Below are positions 44,895 to 53,040 of a stretch of 64,000 nt of DNA, one piece after another (position 1 is the first letter of the stretch; the number at the start of each line of letters is the position of its first letter). This DNA is from JBCCEJ01 sp039030335 (GTDB lineage Bacteria > Pseudomonadota > Gammaproteobacteria > HK1), in contig JBCCEJ010000005.1 of NCBI GenBank assembly GCA_039030335.1, positions 62,001 through 126,000 on the forward strand, read 5' to 3'. The translations under genes and the position numbers were made by a program. The notes below the pieces were generated by a model. That model saw nothing but the letters and a program-made list of their open reading frames with translations, did no database searches and was not told where the DNA came from.

Positions 44895-46924
44895 TCGCCC
44901 GCTTCTCCTTCGCGTACCAGAATCAAGGCACCCGTGGAGGCCACCCGTGCGGTGCTGCGAGGCGGCACGATCGTCACAGCGCCGGGTTCTTCGATCACCG
45001 CGGGGCCCTGCACGCGGGCCTCAGGCGGCAGGCTCGCCCGGTCGAGTACGCGCGCATCTTCGGGGCCGCCGTCGAAATACACGGTCCGGGTCATCACGTC
45101 GGTTTGCGACGGACCGGAAGCGCTCGAGTCATCCGTTCGGGCCGCTGGTTTGTCGCCAAGACCAAATGCGGACAGGCGCAGGCACACGCATTCCGCGGAC
45201 CCACTGTCGGCGTGCGAATAGCGCTCCGCGTAGATCGCCCGAAACGACTCGCCGATCGCGGCCGCGTTGTGCATTCCGGCGGTCAGCGGCGTCGCCAGCT
45301 CGAAAGCCTGCCCGTGAAAACGGATATCCAGTGAATGTTCGATGCGAACGGCGTGGCCGCCGAATCCTTCATCGGCGAGTTCTTTGCGCGCAGTGTCTTC
45401 CATGGCTTCGAGCCGCGCGCGAATGTCGGCGAGGTGGTCATCGGTCAGCGGAATCAACGCAGCCTGCGAGTAATCGAGGCGCCGTTCGGCAACCAGCAGG
45501 CCAAATGCCGAAAAGGCCCCCGGCAGCGGGGGCACGATAACCTGCGGCATGGCCAGCTCCGCCGCTATCTCGGCCGCGTGCAGCGGCCCGGCGCCGCCGA
45601 ACGCAACCAGCGCGAAGCTGCGAGGATCGATGCCGCGCATGACGGAGATCTCCTTGACGGCCGCCGTCATGCGCGTATTGGCGATGCGCACGATACCGGC
45701 GGCAGTTGTCATGCGGTCCAGCTGCAAGCGGTCCGCCAGCGCATCTACCGCGCGCTCGGCGGCCTCCACATCCAGCGTAATCCGATCGCCCAGTCGCGCA
45801 TTCGGACGCAGGCGCCCGAGCACTACGTTGGCATCGGTTACGGTCGGCTCGGTGCCGCCGCGTCCGTAGCAGGCCGGCCCGGGCACCGCGCCAGCCGAGC
45901 GCGGGCCGACGTTCAGGAACCCACCGGTATCGAGATAAGCGAGCGACCCGCCGCCGGCGCCGACGGTGTTGATCTCGATCTGCGGTACACGGTTCGGGAA
46001 CTCCCCAATCGTACCCTCCATCGACAGCGCGTAAGCGCCGCCTCGAACCATCGCCACATCCGTGCTCGTACCGCCCATGTCGCACGTGATGAAGTCGGTC
46101 AACTGCAATGCACGGCAAGTTTCGACGGCGCCGATCACGCCGCCGGCAGGCCCGGATAACATCGAATTGACCGGCAGGCGCGCCATGCGCGCGAACGACC
46201 ACGAGCCGCCGCTCGAAGACATGATCTCCGGGCTCACTGAAAGGCCCTCTGCTTCCAACCGATCGGCGAGCCGCGTCAGGTATCCCGACATACGCGGCGC
46301 CACATAGGCGTTCAGAGCGGTGGTCGCGAAGCGCTCGTACTCGCGATGCTCCGGCAGCACTTCGGCCGATGTGCAAACCAAGACGCCGGGAAGCGTGTCG
46401 CGCAAGCGCGAGGCGGCGCGCGCTTCGTGCGCGCCGTTGGCGTAGGCGTGTAAAAAGCAGACGGCGACCGTGTCCACACCCATCGCTTCGAAGCGCCGGG
46501 CCGCGTCGTGCACGCCGTTTTCGTCGAGCGGTGTCATCTCAGAGCCGTCGGCGCGCAGCCGCCCGCTGACTTCGAGAATATGCGTACGCTCCACCAGCCC
46601 GACCGGACGCGTCGCCTTGATGTTGTAGAGATCGAGCCGGTTACCGCGTCCAACCATCAGGACGTCGCGAAATCCCCGGGTCGTCAGCACGCCGATGCGG
46701 GCACCCTTGCGCTCTAGCGCCGTATTGGTCGCGACGGTGGCGCCATGACGAAACCGCGCGACGCGAGGCAGGTCGACGGCCAGCGCTTCCAGTGCCTCGA
46801 ATACGCCCAGCTCCGGTTCAGCCGGCGTCGTCGGTCGCTTGGCCGACCGCACCAGGCCGTCTTGGTGGTCGTAGACGACAACGTCGGTAAACGTACCGCC
46901 GACATCGATCCCAACCCATTTCAT
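44891..46924 (-). CDS. hyuA: Hydantoinase A/oxoprolinase family protein
   Basis: The 677-residue ATP-binding subunit begins with the actin-like phosphate loop VGIDVGGTFTDVVVYD. It continues with GATVATNTALERKGARIGVL, the ITCDMGGTSTDVAMV segment and NTVGAGGGSLAYLD, then FGGAGPLHA, all diagnostic of the HyuA/HydA family. It phosphorylates the cyclic amide before HyuB-catalysed ring opening. It is divergent from a glutathione S-transferase. Confidence 0.92.
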   Translation of the reverse strand: MKWVGIDVGGTFTDVVVYDHQDGLVRSAKRPTTPAEPELGVFEALEALAVDLPRVARFRHGATVATNTALERKGARIGVLTTRGFRDVLMVGRGNRLDLYNIKATRPVGLVERTHILEVSGRLRADGSEMTPLDENGVHDAARRFEAMGVDTVAVCFLHAYANGAHEARAASRLRDTLPGVLVCTSAEVLPEHREYERFATTALNAYVAPRMSGYLTRLADRLEAEGLSVSPEIMSSSGGSWSFARMARLPVNSMLSGPAGGVIGAVETCRALQLTDFITCDMGGTSTDVAMVRGGAYALSMEGTIGEFPNRVPQIEINTVGAGGGSLAYLDTGGFLNVGPRSAGAVPGPACYGRGGTEPTVTDANVVLGRLRPNARLGDRITLDVEAAERAVDALADRLQLDRMTTAAGIVRIANTRMTAAVKEISVMRGIDPRSFALVAFGGAGPLHAAEIAAELAMPQVIVPPLPGAFSAFGLLVAERRLDYSQAALIPLTDDHLADIRARLEAMEDTARKELADEGFGGHAVRIEHSLDIRFHGQAFELATPLTAGMHNAAAIGESFRAIYAERYSHADSGSAECVCLRLSAFGLGDKPAARTDDSSASGPSQTDVMTRTVYFDGGPEDARVLDRASLPPEARVQGPAVIEEPGAVTIVPPRSTARVASTGALILVREGEAGE

Positions 46925-47004
46925 ATCCTGTGCAATTCCCGTTACTCATATGCTTGCCTCCCGTTCTATCATCATCGTTCAAGAGCGCGCGGCGGACCGG
47001 AGCA

Positions 47005-47670
47005 ATGCTGACAATTTGGGGAAGACCGACATCGATCTGCACGCAGCGCGTGCTGTGGACCTGTGCAGAAGCAGAGCTCGACTACGCATTTCATCTGGCG
47101 AGCGCCACGATGGGTGCGAACGGGCACGTCTCCACGGGTGCCGCGGCTTACGGGTCGGTTGAAACCGACTGGTATCGCAGTATGAATCCTAACTCAACCG
47201 TACCTACGATCGACGATAGTGGCTTCATCCTCTGGGAGTCGAACGCGATCGTCAGCTACCTGGCCGAGAGCTACGCGCCAGAGGCACTGTTCGACGCCAG
47301 CAGCCGGGTCAAAGCCAGTGCACTGCAATGGATGTCGTGGACCAACGAACACCTGGAGCCGCGGCTGCATACGCTGGTCATGGAACTCGTGCGGTTGCGT
47401 CCCGGGCTCCGTACCGACGGGGCTGCCGAGGGTGCGCGCGCGGAGCTGAGCCCACATCTCGAAGTGCTGAACCGGCATCTGGCCCAACAGCCGTATGTTG
47501 CGGGTGAACGTTTTTCGATGGGAGACATTACCACTGGTGCGGCGGTATACCGATCGCGGCTGCTCGAATCATTGCCTGCCGAATTGACGGCGATAGACGC
47601 CTGGCTGGCCCGTCTCGCCGCCCGCAGTGCTTTCAAACGACACATCGAGCCGCCCGAGTTCCATCTCTAG
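47005..47670 (+). CDS. Glutathione S-transferase family protein
   Basis: The ATG at 47005 gives 221 residues with the two-domain GST layout. The thioredoxin-like N-half contains SICTQRVLWTCAEAEL and the glutathione-contact NSTVPTIDDSGFILWESNAIVSYLAE (in part). The helical C-half has AGERFSMGDITTGAAVYR, the conserved folding motif. An upstream 25-codon extension is unlike the family. The substrate is unknown; it is divergent from hyuA. The following 285 bp (47671-47955) hold only a GC-rich 7-bp hairpin at 47755-47777. Confidence 0.87.
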   Translation: MLTIWGRPTSICTQRVLWTCAEAELDYAFHLASATMGANGHVSTGAAAYGSVETDWYRSMNPNSTVPTIDDSGFILWESNAIVSYLAESYAPEALFDASSRVKASALQWMSWTNEHLEPRLHTLVMELVRLRPGLRTDGAAEGARAELSPHLEVLNRHLAQQPYVAGERFSMGDITTGAAVYRSRLLESLPAELTAIDAWLARLAARSAFKRHIEPPEFHL

Positions 47671-47955
47671 GCATGCACTGACCGATCGGACGCGAACATG
47701 AAGGGCGCGGGACTGACATCGACGCGGCGGCCGGCGCCAGTCAACCGCCCGCCAACCTACGGCGTTCGGGCGTAGGTCTCAGCCAGGCGCCAGCTGCAAG
47801 GCCCCCACCTCTGCTGACGTTGCTGCGCTACCATGCTGCGGATGAACGACAAACGTAACGGTACGCCGCGCACCATGTGCCGGGGCTAGCGCGATGCATA
47901 CGGCCGGCGCCGCTTCAGAACCCGCTGCCCGTTCGCACCTTTCGTCGAGCGGGCG

Positions 47956-48876
47956 ATGAGCGGCGCGACGGACATTCCCTGGTTCTCAGTGATCGTCCCG
48001 TTTCACGATCGCGGCGCGCACATTGACGACTGTCTAGAGTCGATTGCACGACAGCGCCCCGCGCAATTCGAAATCATCTGTGTAGATGACGGTTCGACCG
48101 ACGACACGCTGGCGCGGCTGCGACACTACGCACGACCGAGCGCCGGTTTCTCGATCACCGTGCTGCACCAGGACAATGCGGGGCCGGGTGCCGCACGCAA
48201 CGCTGGCGCTGCCGCAGCGCGTGGACGCTATCTGGCATTTCTGGACAGTGACGACCGTTGGCTACCCTGGACCTTGCAGACCTACAAGAACGCTCTGCTG
48301 GTAACCGGCATGCCGGCTTTCCTGACCGGTCAGCCAGCGCTTCGGCGCTCACACAACGACGACGCTCCGCCGTCGAACCCACTGCGCTTGCGCTACTTTG
48401 CCGACTACTTCTCGAGCAGCGATGCATGGCGCTGGTTCAGCGCTTCCTCGTTTGTGATCCGGCGCGATGTATTCGACCGTGTCGGCGGATTCACGACGGA
48501 GCGGATGAACGGTGAAGACGCTGAGCTCACGATGCGCCTCGGCACCGAAGCCGGTTTCGTACACGTCGAGGCACCGGCTACCTTCTGCTATCTGGAGCAC
48601 CCCGACAGCGAAGTACACAACTGGGACCAGACGCTCGCTGGGTGGCAATTCCAGTATCGACACGAAACGCTCGCGATGTTCCCGGGCGGTCAACGACGTG
48701 CACGAGACCGCCTGCGTATCCTGACACGCGCAAGCCGGAGTTTGAGCCTCGCGCTGATCGCAAGGCGCCGCCGCGCCGACGCCCTGCGCATCTATCAACA
48801 GACGTTCAGGTGGAATCTCGAACTACGTCGGTTCAGATATCTCATCGGGTTCTGGATTAGAGCCGCCGGGGCCTAG
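47956..48876 (+). CDS. Family 2 glycosyltransferase
   Basis: The 306-residue GT-A enzyme has the nucleotide-binding start FSVIVPFHDRGAHIDDCLES (~10-29), ICVDDGSTDDT (~41-51), the GPGAARNAG loop and the metal-binding FLDSDDRW (~95-102). No membrane segments are seen. It transfers a sugar from a nucleotide donor, here probably to a surface glycan because the neighbours downstream are an SGNH protein and a carbamoyltransferase. The exact sugar is not predictable. Confidence 0.88.
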   Translation: MSGATDIPWFSVIVPFHDRGAHIDDCLESIARQRPAQFEIICVDDGSTDDTLARLRHYARPSAGFSITVLHQDNAGPGAARNAGAAAARGRYLAFLDSDDRWLPWTLQTYKNALLVTGMPAFLTGQPALRRSHNDDAPPSNPLRLRYFADYFSSSDAWRWFSASSFVIRRDVFDRVGGFTTERMNGEDAELTMRLGTEAGFVHVEAPATFCYLEHPDSEVHNWDQTLAGWQFQYRHETLAMFPGGQRRARDRLRILTRASRSLSLALIARRRRADALRIYQQTFRWNLELRRFRYLIGFWIRAAGA

Positions 48877-48898
48877 GTGGCGGTTGCCATGCTGTCCG

Positions 48899-50002
48899 TC
48901 AGGAAGTTGCCAGAAAGCCTCGGGACGTGAGCTCACGTTCGAGCGCGTGCGCAAGCAGGAGATGCCCGTGATGCGACAGATGCGCATCCCCACGTAGAAA
49001 CAGTCGGTCGGTGTCACCCTTCGAAGCTCTGAAGTACGGCAGCACGTCGATAGCGGCGATTCCGGCGTCGTTTTCCAGCGACCGGAACCGCCGCCAGTAA
49101 TGATCGGCCATCCGGTAGCGTACGTAGGAGTCGTAGAACAGCGGAACGACAGCCATTGGCCGCTGGCTCGCGACACTATGGATTTCGAGCAGCAATGCGC
49201 GCATTAGTTGCCAGGCCGGATGGGCATCGTCGCGGTACTCCGGAAACGGCTCCCAAGCCACCAGGCGGTAGGCGAGCTGCTTGGCGAGCCCGATACCGGG
49301 TAATTTGTTCAACGTACTTTTCAACCGCTGCGCCGTTCCGACCGTATCGGTCTGCGCGCGTCCGATGGGGGGCTCCACGGTTTCCGGTACCGGCACATTG
49401 CTGAGACTCAGGTTGCCATCGATGAATTCGTAGCGCGGTTTACCGCGCAGTACCGGCGCGCCGGTGCGCGCATCCCATGCTTCCCTTACCGTCACCAGAT
49501 TACGGCGAATGTTCTGCAAAAACGGCATGGCGACGACGACATCGAATGCGTAGTCGCGCGCGAAGCGTTCGAACAACATCAGTTGCTGGTCGGTCCCGGT
49601 GCCTTCCAATGCCAGATTCACGACCTCGATATCGGGCCTGAACCGTTCGAGCACTTCGGAGAACCGGTGCTCGTTACTGAGGTACTGTCCGGCGGCAAAA
49701 GAATCGCCGAGTACCACAAACCTGCGTTTGCCTGCTGGCACCGACGATGAGAACTCCCGGTTTGCGCGTATGCCCTGCCGATTGACCCGGATGGTGTATC
49801 GACCACCGCCAGGACGAGGCAACGTCTCACACACGTCGGGCACGTATTCGTAGCCGAGCTCTGCGTGATAGCGCACGTACGGTTTGGTATCCGGATGCAT
49901 CGCCCGTGCCTGCCGGAGCGCGGCTACCACAAGGTATAGTTTTCGTCGGGTATCGAGCCGTCTTGATCGGCGTGGCGCGCGCGCCGGCTGGCTGGCATCC
50001 AT
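48899..50002 (-). CDS. SGNH/GDSL hydrolase-like protein
   Basis: The protein shows SGNH block I KRRFVVLGDSFAAGQ (Ser101 if started at 50002) and a C-terminal D-x-H pair in GDAHLSHHGHLLLAHALE. In polysaccharide loci, such proteins add or remove acyl groups. The first ~34 residues are arginine-rich and overlap the preceding small gene by 79 nt. The ATG at 49900 (MHPDTKPYVRYHAELG) avoids the overlap and is the likelier start, leaving 333 residues. Confidence 0.78.
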   Translation of the reverse strand: MDASQPARAPRRSRRLDTRRKLYLVVAALRQARAMHPDTKPYVRYHAELGYEYVPDVCETLPRPGGGRYTIRVNRQGIRANREFSSSVPAGKRRFVVLGDSFAAGQYLSNEHRFSEVLERFRPDIEVVNLALEGTGTDQQLMLFERFARDYAFDVVVAMPFLQNIRRNLVTVREAWDARTGAPVLRGKPRYEFIDGNLSLSNVPVPETVEPPIGRAQTDTVGTAQRLKSTLNKLPGIGLAKQLAYRLVAWEPFPEYRDDAHPAWQLMRALLLEIHSVASQRPMAVVPLFYDSYVRYRMADHYWRRFRSLENDAGIAAIDVLPYFRASKGDTDRLFLRGDAHLSHHGHLLLAHALERELTSRGFLATS

Positions 50003-50247
50003 CGCCGTCTCGATACCTGGTGAAGCCAGCGTGACAACCGCATGGCGGAAGAACGGTTTGCCGATGCTGAGCCGAATACCCGCGAGTCATCGAAGTAGCG
50101 TGTCGCCTCGTCCTGCGGCGCAAGCGCGAGCCAGTACGAATCCCGGTTATCGTCGCGCAGCATCAACGGATCCAGCCCGGTACGCCGATTGAGCAGACGC
50201 AAAGGGAGCAGGACGAGCAGATAGAGAACTCCAGCCAGCGCTTTCAT
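49924..50247 (-). CDS. Small membrane protein, SxtJ-like N-terminal segment
   Basis: The 107-residue product starts with one hydrophobic helix (GVLYLLVLLPLRLLNR) and continues GLDPLMLRDDNRDSYW. This helix-plus-charged-DSYW pattern is seen at the end of SxtJ-type proteins that accompany carbamoyltransferases in polysaccharide clusters. Family members are usually longer at the N-terminus. The second half (residues ~65-100) is arginine-rich and out of character, so the natural end may be earlier or a frameshift may exist. It lies 98 bp from the carbamoyltransferase gene. Confidence 0.5.
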   Translation of the reverse strand: MKALAGVLYLLVLLPLRLLNRRTGLDPLMLRDDNRDSYWLALAPQDEATRYFDDSRVFGSASANRSSAMRLSRWLHQVSRRRWMPASRRARHADQDGSIPDENYTLW

Positions 50248-50344
50248 GTCGCACCCCTCCGGTCATATGCATCGCCTGTCCGGCGTACGCGGCCAGACTG
50301 CTCGCAACCCCGCAATGCAGGGTTCGGGCTGATGGTGATCATGG

Positions 50345-52222
50345 TCAATCCAGCTCGAACTGCGCCTGATAGCGCAGCAGCTCTTCTTCGCTCATCATCG
50401 CCTGCTCTTCTTTCAAGAGGATCGCGTCGCCGATGACGAGCGCGTCCATCTGGGTACCGGTGAAACATCGATACGCATCTTCAGGCGTACAAACGATGGG
50501 TTCACCGCGAATGTTGAAGCTGGTATTCAACAGTACTGGAGAACCGGTCTCCCGATAGAACCGTTCCAGCAACGCGTGAAAATACGGTGTGCGATCGCGG
50601 TCGACCGTCTGCACCCGCGCCGAGTAGTCCACGTGGGTCGCGGCCGGGATGGTGGAGCGGCGCTCGTGTATCGCAGCCAGACCGGGCGGCCCGGCATCTC
50701 GCTCGTTCGGCTCTCCTTGCGCCGCCGCGCTCGGACGCGGGGGCGTGCGCTCCGCAGCCTGTACCGGCGCCACGAGCAGCATGTATGGACTCTCCACCCC
50801 GTCGGGCAATTCGAAGTAGCGCGCGGCATGTTCGCGCAACACCGCTGGTGCAAACGGCCTGAAAGATTCACGGAACTTGATCTTGAGATTCATCAGCTGC
50901 TGCATGCGAGCCGACCGCGCGTCGCCGAGGATCGAGCGGGCGCCCAGCGCGCGCGGACCGAACTCCATCCTCCCCTGAAACCACCCTACGACCTTTTCGC
51001 CGGCCAACAGCCCGGCAACCTCCGTGAGCAGCGCGTCGCGATCCGGCTGTAGCCGATAGTGGGCGCCAAGGCGATCGAGGGCCGCATACAGGTCCGCTCC
51101 GGTGTAAGACGGTCCTAGCAGGGCGCCGTGCATTCGATCTTGCCGGTTGTGCGTGCTTTCACGTGGATGGCCAAGCGCGTGATGCCAGAGCAGCGATGCC
51201 ACGCCCAATGCGCCACCGGCATCACCGGCGGCCGGCTGAATCCAGATATCGTCGAACGGCAGCTCGCGAACAATTCGCCCGTTGCCAACGCAGTTCAGGG
51301 CGACGCCGCCCGCCATCACCAGATGGCGCGCGCCGGTGGTGCGCTGCAGATGCCTCGCCGAACGAAGCATGACCTCTTCCGTTACGTGTTGTACCGACGC
51401 CGCGAGATCCATGTCACGCTGCGTCAACTCACTTTCAGCAGCGCGTGGCGGCCCCCCGAACAAGGCATGGAAGGCGGGCGTGGTCATCGTCAGGTCGTGC
51501 GCAAAGCTGAAATACGACATGTCGAGCCAGAACGACCCGTCCTCTTTCAGCCGCATCAGATGCTCGAAGATGAGCGGGGCGAAACGCGGCTCGCCATACG
51601 GCGCGAGACCCATGACCTTGTATTCCCCTGAGTTCACCTTGAACCCGGTGTAGTGCGTGAACGCTGAGTACAACAGTCCGAGCGAATGCGGAAACCGCAT
51701 CTCGTGAGTCAGGCGCACACGGTTACCGCGGCCTTCGCCAAGCGTCGCGGTCGACCATTCCCCGACGCCGTCGAGCGTCAGGATCGCGGCTTCGTCGAAG
51801 GGTGACGGAAAGAACGCGCTGGCGGCGTGAGACTCGTGATGGTCGGCAAACGCGTAGCGGCCGTGGTAGGCACCATCCAGGGCACGGTCGAGAACGTCGG
51901 GCAAGTGAAGTTTCCCGGTCAGCCACGGTGGTAAGGCGAGCAGAAAGGTTCGCAGACTACGCGGCGCGAACGCGACGTGCGTTTCGAGAAGCCGGTGGAA
52001 TTTGGTGAGCGGCCGGTCGTAGAAACCCACGTAGTCGATATCGGCGATCTCGACGCCGGCTTCGTCCAGGCAGTAGCGCAGAGCATTGTGCGGAAAACGA
52101 TGGTCGTGGCGAACGCGAGAGAAACGCTCTTCCTGCGCCGCTGCCGCAATGTCACCGTCCACGAGCAAGACCGCCGCGGAGTCGTGGTAAAACGCTGACA
52201 GTCCGAGAATGCGCGTCGTCAA
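50345..52222 (-). CDS. Carbamoyltransferase (NodU/CmcH family)
   Basis: The 625-residue enzyme has the N-terminal ILGLSAFYHDSAAVLLVDG, an HESHAASAFFPSPF metal-site segment (~130), and the C-terminal YrdC-like region with MEFGPRALGARSILGDAR (~408-425) and GSPVLLNTSFNIRGEPIV. It transfers a carbamoyl group from carbamoyl phosphate via an adenylate to a hydroxyl, here presumably on a surface sugar. The module with SxtJ-like and SGNH proteins is common in capsule and O-antigen regions. A low-complexity insert (TPPRPSAAAQGEPNERDAG, ~500) interrupts the C-terminal part. Confidence 0.92.
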   Translation of the reverse strand: MTTRILGLSAFYHDSAAVLLVDGDIAAAAQEERFSRVRHDHRFPHNALRYCLDEAGVEIADIDYVGFYDRPLTKFHRLLETHVAFAPRSLRTFLLALPPWLTGKLHLPDVLDRALDGAYHGRYAFADHHESHAASAFFPSPFDEAAILTLDGVGEWSTATLGEGRGNRVRLTHEMRFPHSLGLLYSAFTHYTGFKVNSGEYKVMGLAPYGEPRFAPLIFEHLMRLKEDGSFWLDMSYFSFAHDLTMTTPAFHALFGGPPRAAESELTQRDMDLAASVQHVTEEVMLRSARHLQRTTGARHLVMAGGVALNCVGNGRIVRELPFDDIWIQPAAGDAGGALGVASLLWHHALGHPRESTHNRQDRMHGALLGPSYTGADLYAALDRLGAHYRLQPDRDALLTEVAGLLAGEKVVGWFQGRMEFGPRALGARSILGDARSARMQQLMNLKIKFRESFRPFAPAVLREHAARYFELPDGVESPYMLLVAPVQAAERTPPRPSAAAQGEPNERDAGPPGLAAIHERRSTIPAATHVDYSARVQTVDRDRTPYFHALLERFYRETGSPVLLNTSFNIRGEPIVCTPEDAYRCFTGTQMDALVIGDAILLKEEQAMMSEEELLRYQAQFELD

Positions 52223-52468
52223 GCCGGTTCTCTGCAGTTGACCTCGGCCGCGACATGCGGCGAGGCCGCGCTCATGCTAGCTGCGCGCTGCGATCCAGTA
52301 CATAGCGCGCTCCCCGGCGGACGCGGCCGACAGTCAGTGCTGAAACCGATGTAAACCAGACGCTCACCGATACGGCGACCACGCCGATCGCAGGGCTGTT
52401 TGCGCCGGTCGGGCCATCGCACTAGGATTTTCAGTCCGTAAGCGGCACCAACGACGCGAGGAATCGCC

Positions 52469-52993
52469 ATGCGTATCGTCAATCCCACGTTCGGACCGAC
52501 TCACCAGCCCGATGCCCCGGGCATCGTGCCAGATGCACCGCTCGACTGGCGACGGGACCCCATCGCCATCATTTCGAATGCCAAACCGAACGCGCGCGAG
52601 CTGCTGGAAGGTCTGCGCCAACAGATGTCGTCCGTCCGCGACACCGGCAACATCGACTATCTGTACAAAGACAGCGCCGCTCAGCCAGCACCGGTCGAAC
52701 TGCTCGACCACGTTGCGGCGAACTACAAGGGCGCGATTCTGGCTCTGGCCGATTGAGGCGCCTGCTCGTCGTGGAGTTTCCATGACAGCATCGAACTGGA
52801 ACGCCGCGGCGTAACCACTTACATCGTCGTCACCGATACGTTCATGCCGCTCGTCAATGCGCAGGCCGCTGCGCGTAAAGTGACGCCGAAGTTCCTACGC
52901 GTCGCGCACCCGGTTGGCGGCCTGGACGCGGGCGAACTCGTCTCGCGTATCGACGCGGCCTACTCGGACCTTCGCGCAGCAGCCGGCTTTTGA
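52469..52993 (+). CDS. UGSC-family selenoprotein (in-frame TGA at 52754-52756 read as selenocysteine)
   Basis: Translation from the ATG at 52469 (GAGGA 7 nt upstream) gives 95 codons, one in-frame TGA, then 78 further codons to TGA 52991-52993: 174 residues with Sec96. Before the TGA the sequence has the family-like IAIISNAKPNARELLEGLR and GAILALAD. Directly after it comes GACSSWSFHDSIELERRG, then IVVTDTFMPLV and VAHPVGGLD, i.e. the family's ...D-U-G-S-C-x-S-x-S-x-H-D-x-x-x-E-x-x-G pattern with Ala in place of Ser (U-G-A-C). A SECIS-like hairpin begins 11 nt after the TGA. Sec and Cys99 could form a redox pair. Family function is unknown. Without Sec decoding only a 95-residue stub lacking the motif would be made. 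Confidence 0.85.
52768..52786 (+). promoter_or_regulatory. Bacterial SECIS-like hairpin
   Basis: GTCGTGG (52768-52774) pairs with CCATGAC (52780-52786) over 7 bp, including one G-T pair, around the loop AGTTT. It lies inside the coding frame 11 nt downstream of the TGA. Bacterial SECIS elements are hairpins just 3' of the UGA with a guanine among the first two loop bases, which holds here (second base). It would bind SelB. Confidence 0.68.
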
Positions 52994-53040
52994 GCACTCC
53001 CGAGCATACTCCCGGCTAATCGCGCACTGGAATCGCAAAC

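Noticed and set aside
45335..46159. 274-codon plus-strand frame
   Set aside because: It is a shadow of hyuA on the opposite strand with no domain signature.
47755..47777. Hairpin ACCTACG/CGTAGGT in the gap after the GST gene as a terminator
   Set aside because: The stem is only 7 bp, the loop 9 nt, there is no T-tract, and it lies 85 bp from the stop; it is not strong enough to annotate.
52469..52756. A complete 95-residue hypothetical gene ending at the TGA
   Set aside because: The same frame continues for 78 codons with the family motif immediately after the TGA, so this is the N-terminal part of a selenoprotein.
52364..52783. 139-codon minus-strand frame over the selenoprotein
   Set aside because: It is antisense to a gene with recognisable family motifs, is Arg/Ser-rich and has no family resemblance.
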